A stretch of 64,000 nucleotides of DNA from Streptomyces puniciscabiei. GTDB taxonomy: Bacteria > Actinomycetota > Actinomycetes > Streptomycetales > Streptomycetaceae. Position numbers and translations under genes: made by a program. Location of the stretch: positions 6,242,001 through 6,306,000 of the forward strand of contig NZ_VFNX01000001.1 of the NCBI RefSeq assembly GCF_006715785.1, written 5' to 3'. Below, piece after piece: positions 43,933-52,661 of the stretch (its first letter is position 1; each line of letters starts with the position of its first letter). A model generated the notes under the pieces. The model was not told where the DNA came from. It worked only from the letters and a program-made list of their open reading frames with translations, and did no database searches.

Positions 43933-44661
43933 TCAGGCGGGCTGCTGAGCGGCCGTGATGCGCTCGTTGCGGAGCGCCTCGTACCAGCGGTCGTCGGTCG
44001 GCGGCAGCGCGTTGACGTCGAGCGCCAGCTTCAGCAGCAGGTCGGCGATCTGCGGGTTGCGGGCGAGGACCGGGCCGTGCATGTACGTGCCGAAGACGGT
44101 CCCGTTGTACGCGCCCTCCGTGCCGTCCCCGGTGCCGTTGCCCTTGCCGATCTGCACCCGCGCGAACGGGCGGGCGGTCGGGCCGAGGTGGGTGACGCCC
44201 TGGTGGTTCTCGAAGCCGGTCAGCTGGGGCAGCCCGAGCTGCGGGTCGATGTCGGCGAGCACGTCACCGACGCACCGCTCGCCCTCGCCGCGCACCGAGA
44301 CCACGTCGAGCAGGCCGAGGCCCGGCTCGCGCTGGCCGAGGTCGTTGATGAACTCGTGGCCGAGGATCTGGTAGCCGGCGCAGACGGAGAACACGATCGC
44401 GCCGTTCTGCACGGCCCGCTGCAGATGCCCGTCGCGGCGCAGCCGCTCGGCCGCGAGCCGCTGCGGACGGTCCTCGCCGCCGCCGATCAGGTAGATGTCG
44501 CCGGAGGTCGGGATCGGCTGGTCGCTGCGCACGTCGAGCCGGGCCACGTCCAGGCCGCGCTGCCGCGCCCGGCGCTCCACGACGAGGGCGTTGCCCTGGT
44601 CACCGTAGGTGCTCAGCAGGTCCGGGTAGATCCACACCAGCCGCAGTTGGTTGTCGCTCAT
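43933..44661 (-). CDS. gatD: Lipid II isoglutaminyl synthase, glutamine amidotransferase subunit GatD
   Basis: 242 residues. The glutaminase nucleophile C94 is in VFSVCAGYQILGHEF and the catalytic His H195 is in TYMHGPVLARNP. GatD releases ammonia for MurT, which amidates D-Glu of lipid II to iso-glutamine, a key step for cross-linking in many Gram-positives. It begins 30 bp after murT on the same strand. Family type and position are as in S. aureus and other actinobacteria. Confidence 0.95.
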   Translation of the reverse strand: MSDNQLRLVWIYPDLLSTYGDQGNALVVERRARQRGLDVARLDVRSDQPIPTSGDIYLIGGGEDRPQRLAAERLRRDGHLQRAVQNGAIVFSVCAGYQILGHEFINDLGQREPGLGLLDVVSVRGEGERCVGDVLADIDPQLGLPQLTGFENHQGVTHLGPTARPFARVQIGKGNGTGDGTEGAYNGTVFGTYMHGPVLARNPQIADLLLKLALDVNALPPTDDRWYEALRNERITAAQQPA

Positions 44662-44691
44662 TGAGGTGATCGCCCTTCGAGGATCAGAAGA

Positions 44692-45930
44692 TCAGTTGCC
44701 GACGCGGCGGCGCAGGTCCTGGAACGCGGTGTAGTTCGCGATGACCTCGATCCGGCCCGGCGGGCACATCTGCACGGCCTGGTCGAGGTTCTCGCAGACC
44801 TGGAAGTGCTGGTTCGCGACCTCCAGACGCACGGCGAGGTCCAGCTTCCGGTCGCCGATCACGAAGATCGGGTGGCCGGTCAGCCGGGTGTAGTCGACGT
44901 CCCACAGCCAGGAGGTGTCGGTGCCGTCGGCGCCGCGGGCGTTCACGGACAGGATCACCGGGGTGGGCGGCGGGTCGATCAGGGAGAAGGTCTCCAGCCA
45001 GCCGGCCGGGTTCTTCGCCAGCAGCAGCCGAAGGTCGCGGTTCTGGAACTGCACGACGTCGTACCGTCCGGCCACGGCCTGCACCTGGTACATCCGCTCC
45101 AGGGCGACCTGCGGCGGCACCCCGAAGACGGCGGCGACGGCCGCGGAGGAGGCGGCGTTCGCCTTGTTGGCGCGACCCGGCAGCTGCAGGTGAATGGGCC
45201 AGGCGGACCCGTGCGGATCCAGCACGTGGTCCCCGGACAGCGCCCAGGTCGGCGTGGGCCGGCGGAACCCGCACTCCCCGCAGAACCAGTCGTCCCCCGG
45301 GCGCTGCATCACGCCACCGCAGGACGGGCAGGACCAGGCGTCGTCCTTCCACATCTGCCCGGCCGCGACCCAGATCACATTGGGCGAGGAGGACGCGGCC
45401 CACACCACCAGCGGGTCGTCGCAGTTGGCGACGACCACGGCCTTGGAGCCGGCGAGGCCCTCGCGCCAGTTCTCGGCGAGCATCCGGGTCTCGGCGGCAC
45501 GGTCGAGCTGGTCGCGGGAGAGGTTGAGCAGGGCGATGCACTTCGGGGCGGTGTCCCGGGCCACACCGGCCAGGTACTTCTCGTCGACCTCGATGACACC
45601 GAACTTCGCGTCCGAGCCGCCTGCGAGTGCGGAGGTGATACCGGCCGGCATGTTGGCGCCCAGCGCGTTCGACACGACCGGGCCCGCGGCGCGCAGCGCC
45701 TCGGCGATCAGCCGGGTGGTCGTCGTCTTGCCGTTGGTGGCGGACACCAGGACGACGTCCAGGTTCTGCGCGAGCCGTGCGAGCAGGTCGGGGTCGAGTT
45801 TCAGCGCGACCCGGCCACCGATCACCGACCCGCTGCCGCGCCCGGCGGCGCGCGATGCCGCAGCGACCGCCTTGCCCGCGGTCACGGCCAGCTTGGCCCG
45901 CGGCGTGAGCGGGTCCGAGTTGCCTGCCAT
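44692..45930 (-). CDS. murT: Lipid II isoglutaminyl synthase, Mur ligase-like subunit MurT
   Basis: 412 residues. P-loop VSATNGKTTTT (65-71), Mur-ligase centre domain, a zinc ribbon with C201, C204, C217 and C220 inserted in the middle, and the DUF1727 C-terminal domain. MurT activates the alpha-carboxyl of lipid II glutamate with ATP and receives ammonia from GatD. ATG 45930 is chosen; the upstream frame to 46224 is without conserved content. Divergent from def. Confidence 0.95.
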   Translation of the reverse strand: MAGNSDPLTPRAKLAVTAGKAVAAASRAAGRGSGSVIGGRVALKLDPDLLARLAQNLDVVLVSATNGKTTTTRLIAEALRAAGPVVSNALGANMPAGITSALAGGSDAKFGVIEVDEKYLAGVARDTAPKCIALLNLSRDQLDRAAETRMLAENWREGLAGSKAVVVANCDDPLVVWAASSSPNVIWVAAGQMWKDDAWSCPSCGGVMQRPGDDWFCGECGFRRPTPTWALSGDHVLDPHGSAWPIHLQLPGRANKANAASSAAVAAVFGVPPQVALERMYQVQAVAGRYDVVQFQNRDLRLLLAKNPAGWLETFSLIDPPPTPVILSVNARGADGTDTSWLWDVDYTRLTGHPIFVIGDRKLDLAVRLEVANQHFQVCENLDQAVQMCPPGRIEVIANYTAFQDLRRRVGN

Positions 45931-46081
45931 CAGTTCTCGATCCTCCTTGCGTACGCGCCGCGACTGGGGCCATCCGGCAGCGTGGTGTGACCTCAGCCTA
46001 TCGAGATCCGTATCCACACCCGAATCCCGGCCCACGTCGTGAGCGGCGGGCGTGGGCGATACGAACCGTACCCTTGCCGCC

Positions 46082-46636
46082 ATGCGACACGGTTCCATTC
46101 CGGGCGCCCACGGGCGCGTCCGGCCTCTCACCCTGCTCGGCGACGCGGGTTTGCGCGAACAATGCCGGGAAGTCACCGAATTCGGCCCCGGGCTGGCGGC
46201 CCTCGTGGAGGACCTGTTCGCCACGATGTACGCGGCGCAGGGCGTGGGTCTGGCGGCGAATCAGGTGGGGGTGCCCCTGCGGGTTTTCGTGTACGACTGC
46301 CCGGACGACGAGGATGTCCGGCATCTCGGACATGTGGTGAACCCGCGGCTGGTGGAGGCCGACGGGGTGGTCGTCCGGGGACCCGAGGGGTGCCTGTCCC
46401 TGCCGGGGCTGGAGGCGGGGACCGAGCGTTACGACCATGCGGTGGTCGAGGGCTTCACGGCGACGGGTGAGCCGGTGACCGTGCACGGCACGGGGTTCTT
46501 CGCGCGGTGTCTGCAGCACGAGTGCGACCACTTGGCGGGCCGGGTGTACGCGGACCACCTGACGGGCTGGCGCAAGCGCAGATTGGCGAGGCAGATCAAG
46601 CGAGCTTCATGGCACCGGGCGAGTGGTCCCAGCTGA
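46082..46636 (+). CDS. def: Peptide deformylase
   Basis: 184 residues. Motif 1 GVGLAANQVG (54-63), motif 2 EGCLSLPG with metal ligand C104, motif 3 LQHECDHLAG with H146 and H150. Removes the formyl group from nascent proteins. ATG 46082 (MRHGSIPGA) matches the Streptomyces family; TACCCT 7 nt upstream and no ribosome site suggest a leaderless transcript. A GTG at 46052 is the alternative. Confidence 0.95.
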   Translation: MRHGSIPGAHGRVRPLTLLGDAGLREQCREVTEFGPGLAALVEDLFATMYAAQGVGLAANQVGVPLRVFVYDCPDDEDVRHLGHVVNPRLVEADGVVVRGPEGCLSLPGLEAGTERYDHAVVEGFTATGEPVTVHGTGFFARCLQHECDHLAGRVYADHLTGWRKRRLARQIKRASWHRASGPS

Positions 46637-46720
46637 AGGGGCGCGGGGCTGTACCGATGTGCGGCTCCGCCGCGTGGGCGCGCTCAGCCCCCACGCAGCC
46701 GCGGACGGGGATCGATCGCT
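46637..46720. repeat. Second type of Streptomyces interspersed intergenic repeat
   Basis: AGGGGCGCGGGGCTGT, then GTGCGGCTCCGCCGC and GTGGGCGCG followed by CAGCCCCCACGCAGCCGC. I recognise this text as a recurrent intergenic element in Streptomyces. It fills the gap between the convergent def and TetR genes and can fold into GC-rich hairpins, so it may end transcription. Confidence 0.75.
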
Positions 46721-47363
46721 AGAACCCCGGACCCCCCATTTTGTCCCCTGCCGCCGCAAGACGCCCCCACAGCAAATCCGCAAGAGACCGCACCAACTCG
46801 CCCCGGGAGCAAGGCCGTTCCCCCAGCCACCAGTCACCCGCCGCGTGCATCATCCCGACGATCCCGTGCCCCCACACCCGAGCCAGCTGCTGACTCCCCG
46901 GCCCCAGATCCACCCGCTCCTCGATGACCTGGGCCAGCTCCTCGCCCATCCGCCGAAGCAGCGGAGCCGAATGCTTGCCGACGTCGAAGCCCTGATCGCC
47001 GCCGGCGTTCCCCTCCGCCGGATGCATCAGGAACCGGTACACCTGAGGCCGGGCCTCGATCGCGGCGAGATACGTGTCCAGCGTCGACTCGACCCGCTCC
47101 CGCCGGTCGGCCGGAGCGTCCAGGGCCGCCCGCAGGGAATCGAGCAGCGCGTCCGTGTGCCGCTTGGCCAGGGCGGCGTACAGGCCCCCCTTGTCGCCGA
47201 AGTGGCGGTAGAGGATCGGCTTCGTGATGCCGGCCTCCGCGGCGATCGCGTTCATCGAGGCCTGCGGGCCGTCGCGCAGCACCACCCGGTCGGCGGCTTC
47301 CAGCAGCTCGCGCCGTCGGCGGTCGGCGGACCGCTGCTGATCGGTCCGCTGTGTGGTGTCCAT
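46719..47363 (-). CDS. TetR-family regulator of the adjacent acyl-CoA dehydrogenase
   Basis: 214 residues. Helix-turn-helix at about 20-65 (DRVVLRDGPQASMNAIAAEAGITKPILYRHF), followed by a helical ligand domain typical of acyl-CoA or fatty-acid sensing TetR proteins. Divergent from an acyl-CoA dehydrogenase, with a perfect CGGTAAC/GTTACCG repeat near that gene's promoter. Probably represses the dehydrogenase and itself until an acyl-CoA ligand accumulates. Confidence 0.92.
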   Translation of the reverse strand: MDTTQRTDQQRSADRRRRELLEAADRVVLRDGPQASMNAIAAEAGITKPILYRHFGDKGGLYAALAKRHTDALLDSLRAALDAPADRRERVESTLDTYLAAIEARPQVYRFLMHPAEGNAGGDQGFDVGKHSAPLLRRMGEELAQVIEERVDLGPGSQQLARVWGHGIVGMMHAAGDWWLGERPCSRGELVRSLADLLWGRLAAAGDKMGGPGF

Positions 47364-47477
47364 GTGCTCTCCCCACCCGTGCTGATTCGGTGACGCCTGC
47401 GCAAACTAACACTGACTGTGCCCCTGACATCGAACGGGATGCCGGGACGTCATCGCCGGTTGACTTTTCCTACCCGC

Positions 47478-47499
47478 CGGTAACAGACTCGTGTTACCG
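47478..47499. promoter_or_regulatory. TetR operator candidate
   Basis: CGGTAAC-(8 nt)-GTTACCG, 7-bp perfect arms, with an additional GTAAC at 47501-47505. It is 35 bp upstream of the acyl-CoA dehydrogenase ATG, overlapping the expected promoter, and about 115 bp from the TetR start. Confidence 0.75.
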
Positions 47500-47533
47500 C
47501 TAGTAACATCGCACCGCCGCCGCTGGAGGGGAC

Positions 47534-48760
47534 ATGGCCGAGTTCACCATGGAGCTCAACGACGAACAGAAGGAAGTCCGGGACTGGCTCCATGGCTTCG
47601 CCGCCGACGTGATCCGCCCCGCGGCCGCCGAGTGGGACGAGCGCGAGGAGACTCCCTGGCCGGTCATCCAGGAGGCCGCGAAGGTCGGCATCTACTCCCT
47701 CGACTTCTACGCGCAGCAGTACTTCGACCCCACCGGCCTCGGCATCCCGATGGCCATGGAGGAGCTGTTCTGGGGCGACGCGGGCATCGCCCTGTCCATT
47801 GTGGGCACCGGTCTGGCCGCCGTGGGCGTTCTGGCCAACGGAACCGAGGAACAGATCGGCACCTGGATCCCGCAGATGTACGGCGACGTCAACGACGTCA
47901 AGGTGGCCGCGTTCTGCTCCTCCGAGCCCGACGCCGGCTCCGACGTCGCCTCCCTGCGCACGCGTGCCGTGTACGACGAGGCCAAGGACGAGTGGGTGAT
48001 CAACGGCACGAAGACCTGGGCGACCAACGGCGGCATCGCCAACGTCCACGTCGTCGTCGCCAGCGTCGACCCGGAGCTGGGCTCCAAGGGCCACGCCTCC
48101 TTCATCGTCCCGCCGGGCACGCCGGGCCTGGCCCAGGGGCAGAAGTTCAAGAAGCACGGCATCCGCGCCTCGCACACCGCCGAGGTCATCCTCGACAACG
48201 TCCGCGTCCCCGGCTCCTGCCTGCTCGGCGGCAAGGAGAAGCTCGACGAGCGCCTGGCCCGGGCCCGGGAGAAGGCCGCCAAGGGCGGCGAGCGCGTCAA
48301 GAACGCGGCGATGGCGACCTTCGAGGCCTCCCGTCCGGCGGTCGGCGCCATGGCGGTCGGCACCGCCCGGGCCGCGTACGAGGTCGCCCTCGACTATGCG
48401 AAGACCCGGGAGCAGTTCGGCCGGCCGATCATCGACAACCAGGGCGTGGCCTTCCAGCTGGCGGACATGCGGACGCAGATCGACGCCGCCCGCCTGCTGG
48501 TCTGGCGTGCCTCCTGGATGGCGGTCAACGGCAAGCCGTTCACCGCCGCCGAGGGGTCGATGTCCAAGCTGTTCGCGAGTGAGACCGCGAAGAAGGTCAC
48601 CGCCCAGGCCATCCAGATCCTGGGCGGCAACGGGTACACCCGTGAATACCCCGTCGAGCGCATGCACCGGGACAGCGCGATCTACACGATCTTCGAGGGC
48701 ACGAGCGAGATCCAGCGGCTGGTGATCGCCCGCACTCTGTCGGGCATGCCCATCCGCTAG
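47534..48760 (+). CDS. Acyl-CoA dehydrogenase
   Basis: 408 residues with the family's FAD and substrate segments: AFCSSEPDAGSDVASL, WVINGTKTWATNGG, EASRPAVGAMAVGTARAAYE, and the C-terminal ILGGNGYTREYPVERMHRD followed by IFEGTSEIQRLVIARTL (catalytic Glu in the family). First step of beta-oxidation of medium-chain acyl-CoA or a branched substrate. Under likely TetR control. Its stop overlaps the cupin stop in convergent orientation by 3-4 bp. Confidence 0.95.
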   Translation: MAEFTMELNDEQKEVRDWLHGFAADVIRPAAAEWDEREETPWPVIQEAAKVGIYSLDFYAQQYFDPTGLGIPMAMEELFWGDAGIALSIVGTGLAAVGVLANGTEEQIGTWIPQMYGDVNDVKVAAFCSSEPDAGSDVASLRTRAVYDEAKDEWVINGTKTWATNGGIANVHVVVASVDPELGSKGHASFIVPPGTPGLAQGQKFKKHGIRASHTAEVILDNVRVPGSCLLGGKEKLDERLARAREKAAKGGERVKNAAMATFEASRPAVGAMAVGTARAAYEVALDYAKTREQFGRPIIDNQGVAFQLADMRTQIDAARLLVWRASWMAVNGKPFTAAEGSMSKLFASETAKKVTAQAIQILGGNGYTREYPVERMHRDSAIYTIFEGTSEIQRLVIARTLSGMPIR

Positions 48761-49278
48761 CGGTGTCTGAGCGGCGTCAGCTGCTCGATGTCGTACTTGG
48801 CCCGCAAGGCCTCGATCGCCTCCTGGTCCGGCGGGCCCCCGTTCCCCAGGATCTCCAGCAACTCCTCGAAATAGCGCTCGTGATCGGGCGGGGGAGAGGC
48901 CTGGAAGAACATCTTGGCCGGGGTGTCCGTCGGATTGGCGAACGCGTGCGGGCACCCCGGTGGTACGACGATGACCGTGCCCGGCGTCGCCCGCACCACC
49001 CGTCTGCCGGAACTCGACTCCCACTTCCGCCAGTTGTCCGGGGTGCGGATGCGCGGCTCGAAGGCGAGGACGTCCAGTTCGCCCTCCAGGACGTAGAACA
49101 ACTCCTCGCTGCGCGTGTGCACATGAGCGCCCACGTCGAAACCCGGGGGGACCTCCACCTCGAAGGTGGAGGCCATCCGCGAGTGCGTGCCGGTGACCTT
49201 GAACGTCACCCGCTGGGCCGGTGTCTCCACGACACGGCCGTGGCCCGGCGGCACGTACAGCGCCTCGATCCCGGTCAT
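48757..49278 (-). CDS. Cupin protein of the THN/flaviolin pigment operon
   Basis: 173 residues of a single cupin domain. Metal ligands of motif 1 are in GAHVHTRSEELFYVLEG (two His and Glu) and of motif 2 in PPGCPHAFAN. The gene ends the rppA-CYP158-cupin operon, matching the S. coelicolor arrangement, where a cupin acts as an oxygenase on THN to give flaviolin. It starts 7 bp after the P450 stop. Its own start is ATG 49278. Confidence 0.92.
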   Translation of the reverse strand: MTGIEALYVPPGHGRVVETPAQRVTFKVTGTHSRMASTFEVEVPPGFDVGAHVHTRSEELFYVLEGELDVLAFEPRIRTPDNWRKWESSSGRRVVRATPGTVIVVPPGCPHAFANPTDTPAKMFFQASPPPDHERYFEELLEILGNGGPPDQEAIEALRAKYDIEQLTPLRHR

Positions 49279-49285
49279 CGGCGGA

Positions 49286-50500
49286 TCACCACGTCACCGG
49301 CAGGGCCTCGGGCCCCCGGATCAGCGCGCCCTTCTTGAAGGGCACCTTCTCCGGCGGTACGGCCAGCCGCAGGCCCGGAATCCGGTCCAGCAGGGCGTCC
49401 ACCATGAGTTCCTCCTCCAGCCGGGCCAGCATGTTGCCGGGGCAGAAGTGCGGGCCGAAGCCGAACGAGACATGCGGGTTCGGGCTGCGGGAGAAGTCGA
49501 TCGTGTCCGGGTCGGGGAAGACCTCCGGGTCGCGGTTGGCGGCCAGGTAGGAGTTGTACACCGCGTCGCCCGCGCGGATCCGCACGCCCCGGATCTCCAC
49601 GTCCTCCAGGGCGATCCGGGACAGGCCGACCGCGTTGCGGTGCGGGATCCAGCGCAGGAGCTCGTCGATCGCCCGGGGGCGGATCTCCGGTTCCGCGCGC
49701 AGCCGCTCCACCAGGTCGGGGCGGGTCAGCAGCAGGTAGAACATCTGCCCGCTGTTGTTGGTGACCGCCTCGCCGCCGATCTGGAGGAGACCGGCCAGTC
49801 CGACGGCCTCGTCGAGCGTCACCTCGCCCCGGCCCACCGCGGCGCCGAGCAGGGAGGTGACGTCCTCGCCGGTGCTGTTCTCGCGCAGCCCGATGAGGTC
49901 GGAGAAGTAGGCGGCCATCTCCCGTTTGGCCTTCTCGCTGATCTCCTTGCCGTTGGAGGAGGACAGGATGAGCTGGGTCCAGGTGTGCATGGTGTGCCGG
50001 TCGGCGGCCGGGACGCCCATCAGCTCGCAGATCACCGCGATCGGGAACGGGCTGAGCACCGTCGCCGTGAGATCGGCGGGCGGGCCGTCCTGGAGGAGTT
50101 CGTCGACCAGCTCCTCCAGCATGGCGCGCGCCTTCTCCCGTACCCGCTCCACGCCCTTCGCGGTGAACGCGGCCGCCACCGAGCGGCGCAGCCGGGTGTG
50201 GTCGGGCGGGTCGAGGAAGCCGACCGCGCCCGGGTCGGGGATGAAGTGCGGGGCCAGCCGGGTGACCGGCTTCTTCATGACCTCCTCGCGGCTGAAGCGG
50301 GGGTCGTTGGTCACCATGCGCACGTCGTCCATCCGGGTCACCAGCCAGGCCCAGCCCTCCCCGTTGGGCAGCTGGATGCGGGTGACCGGGCCTTCGCGCA
50401 TGAGCTCTCTCAGCACCGGGTCGAAGTCCGTCCCGGTGAGGTCGAGCGCCGGCCAGTGCCGGATAGGGGGCAGGGTCTCGGTGAGCGTCTCTTCGGTCAT
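49286..50500 (-). CDS. Cytochrome P450 (CYP158-like, flaviolin polymerising)
   Basis: 404 residues. Heme Cys C353 is in FGFGPHFCPGN, and the K-helix ExxR lies in IDELLRWIP. The sequence resembles CYP158A2, which couples flaviolin into dark pigment oligomers. The I-helix reads IGGEAVTNNSG. ATG 50500, 26 bp after the rppA stop. Membrane anchor absent, so cytosolic. Confidence 0.94.
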   Translation of the reverse strand: MTEETLTETLPPIRHWPALDLTGTDFDPVLRELMREGPVTRIQLPNGEGWAWLVTRMDDVRMVTNDPRFSREEVMKKPVTRLAPHFIPDPGAVGFLDPPDHTRLRRSVAAAFTAKGVERVREKARAMLEELVDELLQDGPPADLTATVLSPFPIAVICELMGVPAADRHTMHTWTQLILSSSNGKEISEKAKREMAAYFSDLIGLRENSTGEDVTSLLGAAVGRGEVTLDEAVGLAGLLQIGGEAVTNNSGQMFYLLLTRPDLVERLRAEPEIRPRAIDELLRWIPHRNAVGLSRIALEDVEIRGVRIRAGDAVYNSYLAANRDPEVFPDPDTIDFSRSPNPHVSFGFGPHFCPGNMLARLEEELMVDALLDRIPGLRLAVPPEKVPFKKGALIRGPEALPVTW

Positions 50501-50526
50501 GCCGTACTCGAACCGTCTCTCGGTCG

Positions 50527-51573
50527 TCAGCTGCGCCAGCGGCCCAGCGCCATTTCCGCGGTGATGCCGGGTCCGAACCCGGCGAGGAGCCCGCGCGCCC
50601 GGTTCTGCGCGCCGCCCTCGTCGAACATCCGGCGCAGCGCGTCCAGCACGACGCCGGAGGCGATGTTGCCGTACTCGGTGAGGGTGGCCCGGCTGAACCG
50701 GAAGGCGTGCGGGTCGACCTGGAGGAACTTGCTCAGGTCGTCGAGGATGCGCGGCCCGCCCGCGTGGACGATGTAGAAGTCCAGGTCGGACGCGTCCCAG
50801 CCGTGCATGCCGGCGAGGTCCTGCAGCGCCGGGGCCAGCGGCTCCATGGTGGCCGGCACCCGCTTGTCGAGCAGGAAGTGGAAGCCGGTCGCCCGGACGT
50901 CGTACATGATCCACTCTTCGGTCTTCGGGATCAGGTACGAGCCGTTGCGTTCCAGCTCGACGCCGGTGCCGCCCTTGCCGCGGACCACGGCGGCGGCTAT
51001 GCCGTCACCGAACAGGCCGTTGGAGAGCAGCGAGCCCACGCCCAGGTCGGTGGGCTGGTAGCACAGCGAGCAGAACTCGCAGGCCACGATCAGCGCGTTG
51101 GCGTCGGGGTAGGCCGTGCAGAAGTCGTGCGCGCGGTTGATCGCCGCGCCGCCGGCCGCACAGCCCAGCTGGGCTATGGGGAGCTGTCGGGTGGTCGGGT
51201 CGAAGTCCATCTCGTTGATCAGCCACGCCGTGAGCGAGGGCATCATGAACCCCGTGCACGAGACGTAGACGATCACGTCGATGTCGGTGGTGAGCAGTTC
51301 CGCGTCGTCGAGGGCCCGCTGGATCACCGCGGGAACCCGGGCCTTGGCCTCGGCCTCGTAGAGCTTGTTGCGCTCCTCGAAGCCAGGGTGCTTCAGGGTC
51401 TCCTCGATGGGCTGCACTATGTGCCGCGTCCTGACGCCCGTGTTCTCTATCAGCCGCAGTGCGAGCGGCAGTTGGGGGTGGTCCGCGTGGCGGGAGCGCG
51501 CCAGCTCCAGCGTCTCCTCCATCGTGATCACGTGTTCGGGAACCGACACCGAGGGTCTGCACAAAGTCGCCAT
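50527..51573 (-). CDS. rppA: 1,3,6,8-tetrahydroxynaphthalene synthase (type III polyketide synthase)
   Basis: 348 residues. The Cys-His-Asn triad C138 (QLGCAAGG), H270 (IVHAGGPRI) and N303 (TEYGNIASG) is complete, and C106 (VSCTGFMM), a residue special to this enzyme, is present. It condenses five malonyl-CoA into THN, the flaviolin and melanin precursor. ATG 51573 (MATLCRPSVS). First gene of rppA-CYP158-cupin. Confidence 0.96.
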   Translation of the reverse strand: MATLCRPSVSVPEHVITMEETLELARSRHADHPQLPLALRLIENTGVRTRHIVQPIEETLKHPGFEERNKLYEAEAKARVPAVIQRALDDAELLTTDIDVIVYVSCTGFMMPSLTAWLINEMDFDPTTRQLPIAQLGCAAGGAAINRAHDFCTAYPDANALIVACEFCSLCYQPTDLGVGSLLSNGLFGDGIAAAVVRGKGGTGVELERNGSYLIPKTEEWIMYDVRATGFHFLLDKRVPATMEPLAPALQDLAGMHGWDASDLDFYIVHAGGPRILDDLSKFLQVDPHAFRFSRATLTEYGNIASGVVLDALRRMFDEGGAQNRARGLLAGFGPGITAEMALGRWRS

Positions 51574-51630
51574 GAACCGTGCCTGCTTTCGCCGTCCGGA
51601 AGGCTTGCGCCCGCCGGTCAGAGGGTCGTT

Positions 51631-51724
51631 CACCTCAGGAGGTGGTTCACCCACGATCACTCGACCCGGCGACGATCTCGCGCCGAACTACTCCAGACCG
51701 GGGACACCCGGTTTCGATCCGGGT
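51631..51724. promoter_or_regulatory. Two inverted repeats in the rppA/TenA-like divergent region
   Basis: CACCTC-AG-GAGGTG (51631-51644) is flanked on both sides by GTTCACC (51628-51634 and 51645-51651). ACCCGG-TTTCGAT-CCGGGT (51706-51724) is a second perfect repeat. Together they lie between rppA (start 51573) and the TenA-like gene (51758); both could be operators. Confidence 0.5.
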
Positions 51725-51757
51725 AGGAAACCGCAGGTCCGCAGGAGGGAGAACACC

Positions 51758-52405
51758 ATGACGGCACCGGCCGAGAAGCTGCTGGAGACGACCACCCGGG
51801 CACTCGCCCCCGACCCGGCCGCCAACCCGTTCGTCCCCCTGGTGGAACGCGGCGAGGCACCCCGGGAGAACCTGGCCCGCCTGGCCCTGGAACAGCAGTG
51901 GGTGATCCCCGCGGACCGCCGCTCCTTCGACCACCTGGCCCAGCGTGCCGACCCCGCCTCGGCGGCCTTCTTCACCACCCTCGCGACCGGCGAGGAACTG
52001 GCGGCGCGGCACCTGACGGCGTTCGCCCGGGCCTGCGGCGTGACGGAGGACCGCTCCCGCACCCACGTCCCCCTGGCCGGCTGCCAGGCCTACCCCGCCT
52101 TCGTCTCCTGGCTGGCCCTCAACGCCTCCCCGGCGGACGTGGTCCTGGCCCTCACCGCGAACTTCTCCGCGTGGGGCGGCTACTGCGGCCGCATCGCGAC
52201 AGCCTTGCGGGCGCACTACGGTTTCGCGGACGAGTCCTGCGCGTTCTTCGACTTCTTCGCCGCACCGGCGCCGCTCCTCGACGAGCAGGCGACGGCAGCG
52301 GTCCAGGCGGGCCTGGACACGGGCTCCCTGAGCCCGGACAGGGCACACACCTACGGGCGCCTTCTTCAGGCGTACGAGGCGATGTTCTGGACGTCGCTGG
52401 GTTAG
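51758..52405 (+). CDS. TenA/PqqC-like (heme-oxygenase fold) protein
   Basis: 215 residues, mostly predicted helices. HLAQRADPASAAFFTTLATGEELAARHL and LTANFSAWGGYCGRIATAL, with a Cys where TenA enzymes have one, and NASPADVVLALT suggest the TenA/PqqC fold. Typical members degrade or modify thiamine pyrimidines or act as di-iron oxidases. ATG 51758 has GGAGGG upstream. Divergent from the rppA operon, which suggests a joint role, unproven. Overlaps the DUF6213 stop by 4 bp. Confidence 0.65.
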   Translation: MTAPAEKLLETTTRALAPDPAANPFVPLVERGEAPRENLARLALEQQWVIPADRRSFDHLAQRADPASAAFFTTLATGEELAARHLTAFARACGVTEDRSRTHVPLAGCQAYPAFVSWLALNASPADVVLALTANFSAWGGYCGRIATALRAHYGFADESCAFFDFFAAPAPLLDEQATAAVQAGLDTGSLSPDRAHTYGRLLQAYEAMFWTSLG

Positions 52406-52635
52406 GGCGCCCCACTGCTGTGCGCGATGCACGCCACATCGATACGATCGGCCAGCTTGGCCAGCTCGATGGTCAACGCGGCAACCGTGTCCTCGTCCAA
52501 CCCCTGCTCCCCGGCCTCGACAAGCCGCAGCCACCGCCCGCCCACGGTCCTCAGCAGCTTACTCACGTCGGCCGCAGCCACCTGCAAGGTACCGCGGTCG
52601 TCGACGATCAGAGGCAGGGTCACTTCGCGGTTCAC
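52402..52635 (-). CDS. DUF6213-like small protein
   Basis: 77 residues from GTG 52635 (VNREVTLPLIVDDRG). The segment AAADVSKLLRTVGGRWLRLVEAG matches small Streptomyces proteins that I recall as DUF6213. Most of the chain is helical; function unknown. Convergent overlap of 4 bp with the TenA-like gene and 27 bp from the ALDH stop; no ribosome site is obvious before the GTG. Confidence 0.7.
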   Translation of the reverse strand: MNREVTLPLIVDDRGTLQVAAADVSKLLRTVGGRWLRLVEAGEQGLDEDTVAALTIELAKLADRIDVACIAHSSGAP

Positions 52636-52661
52636 AAAAGGGGATGGTAGCCGCGCAGCGC

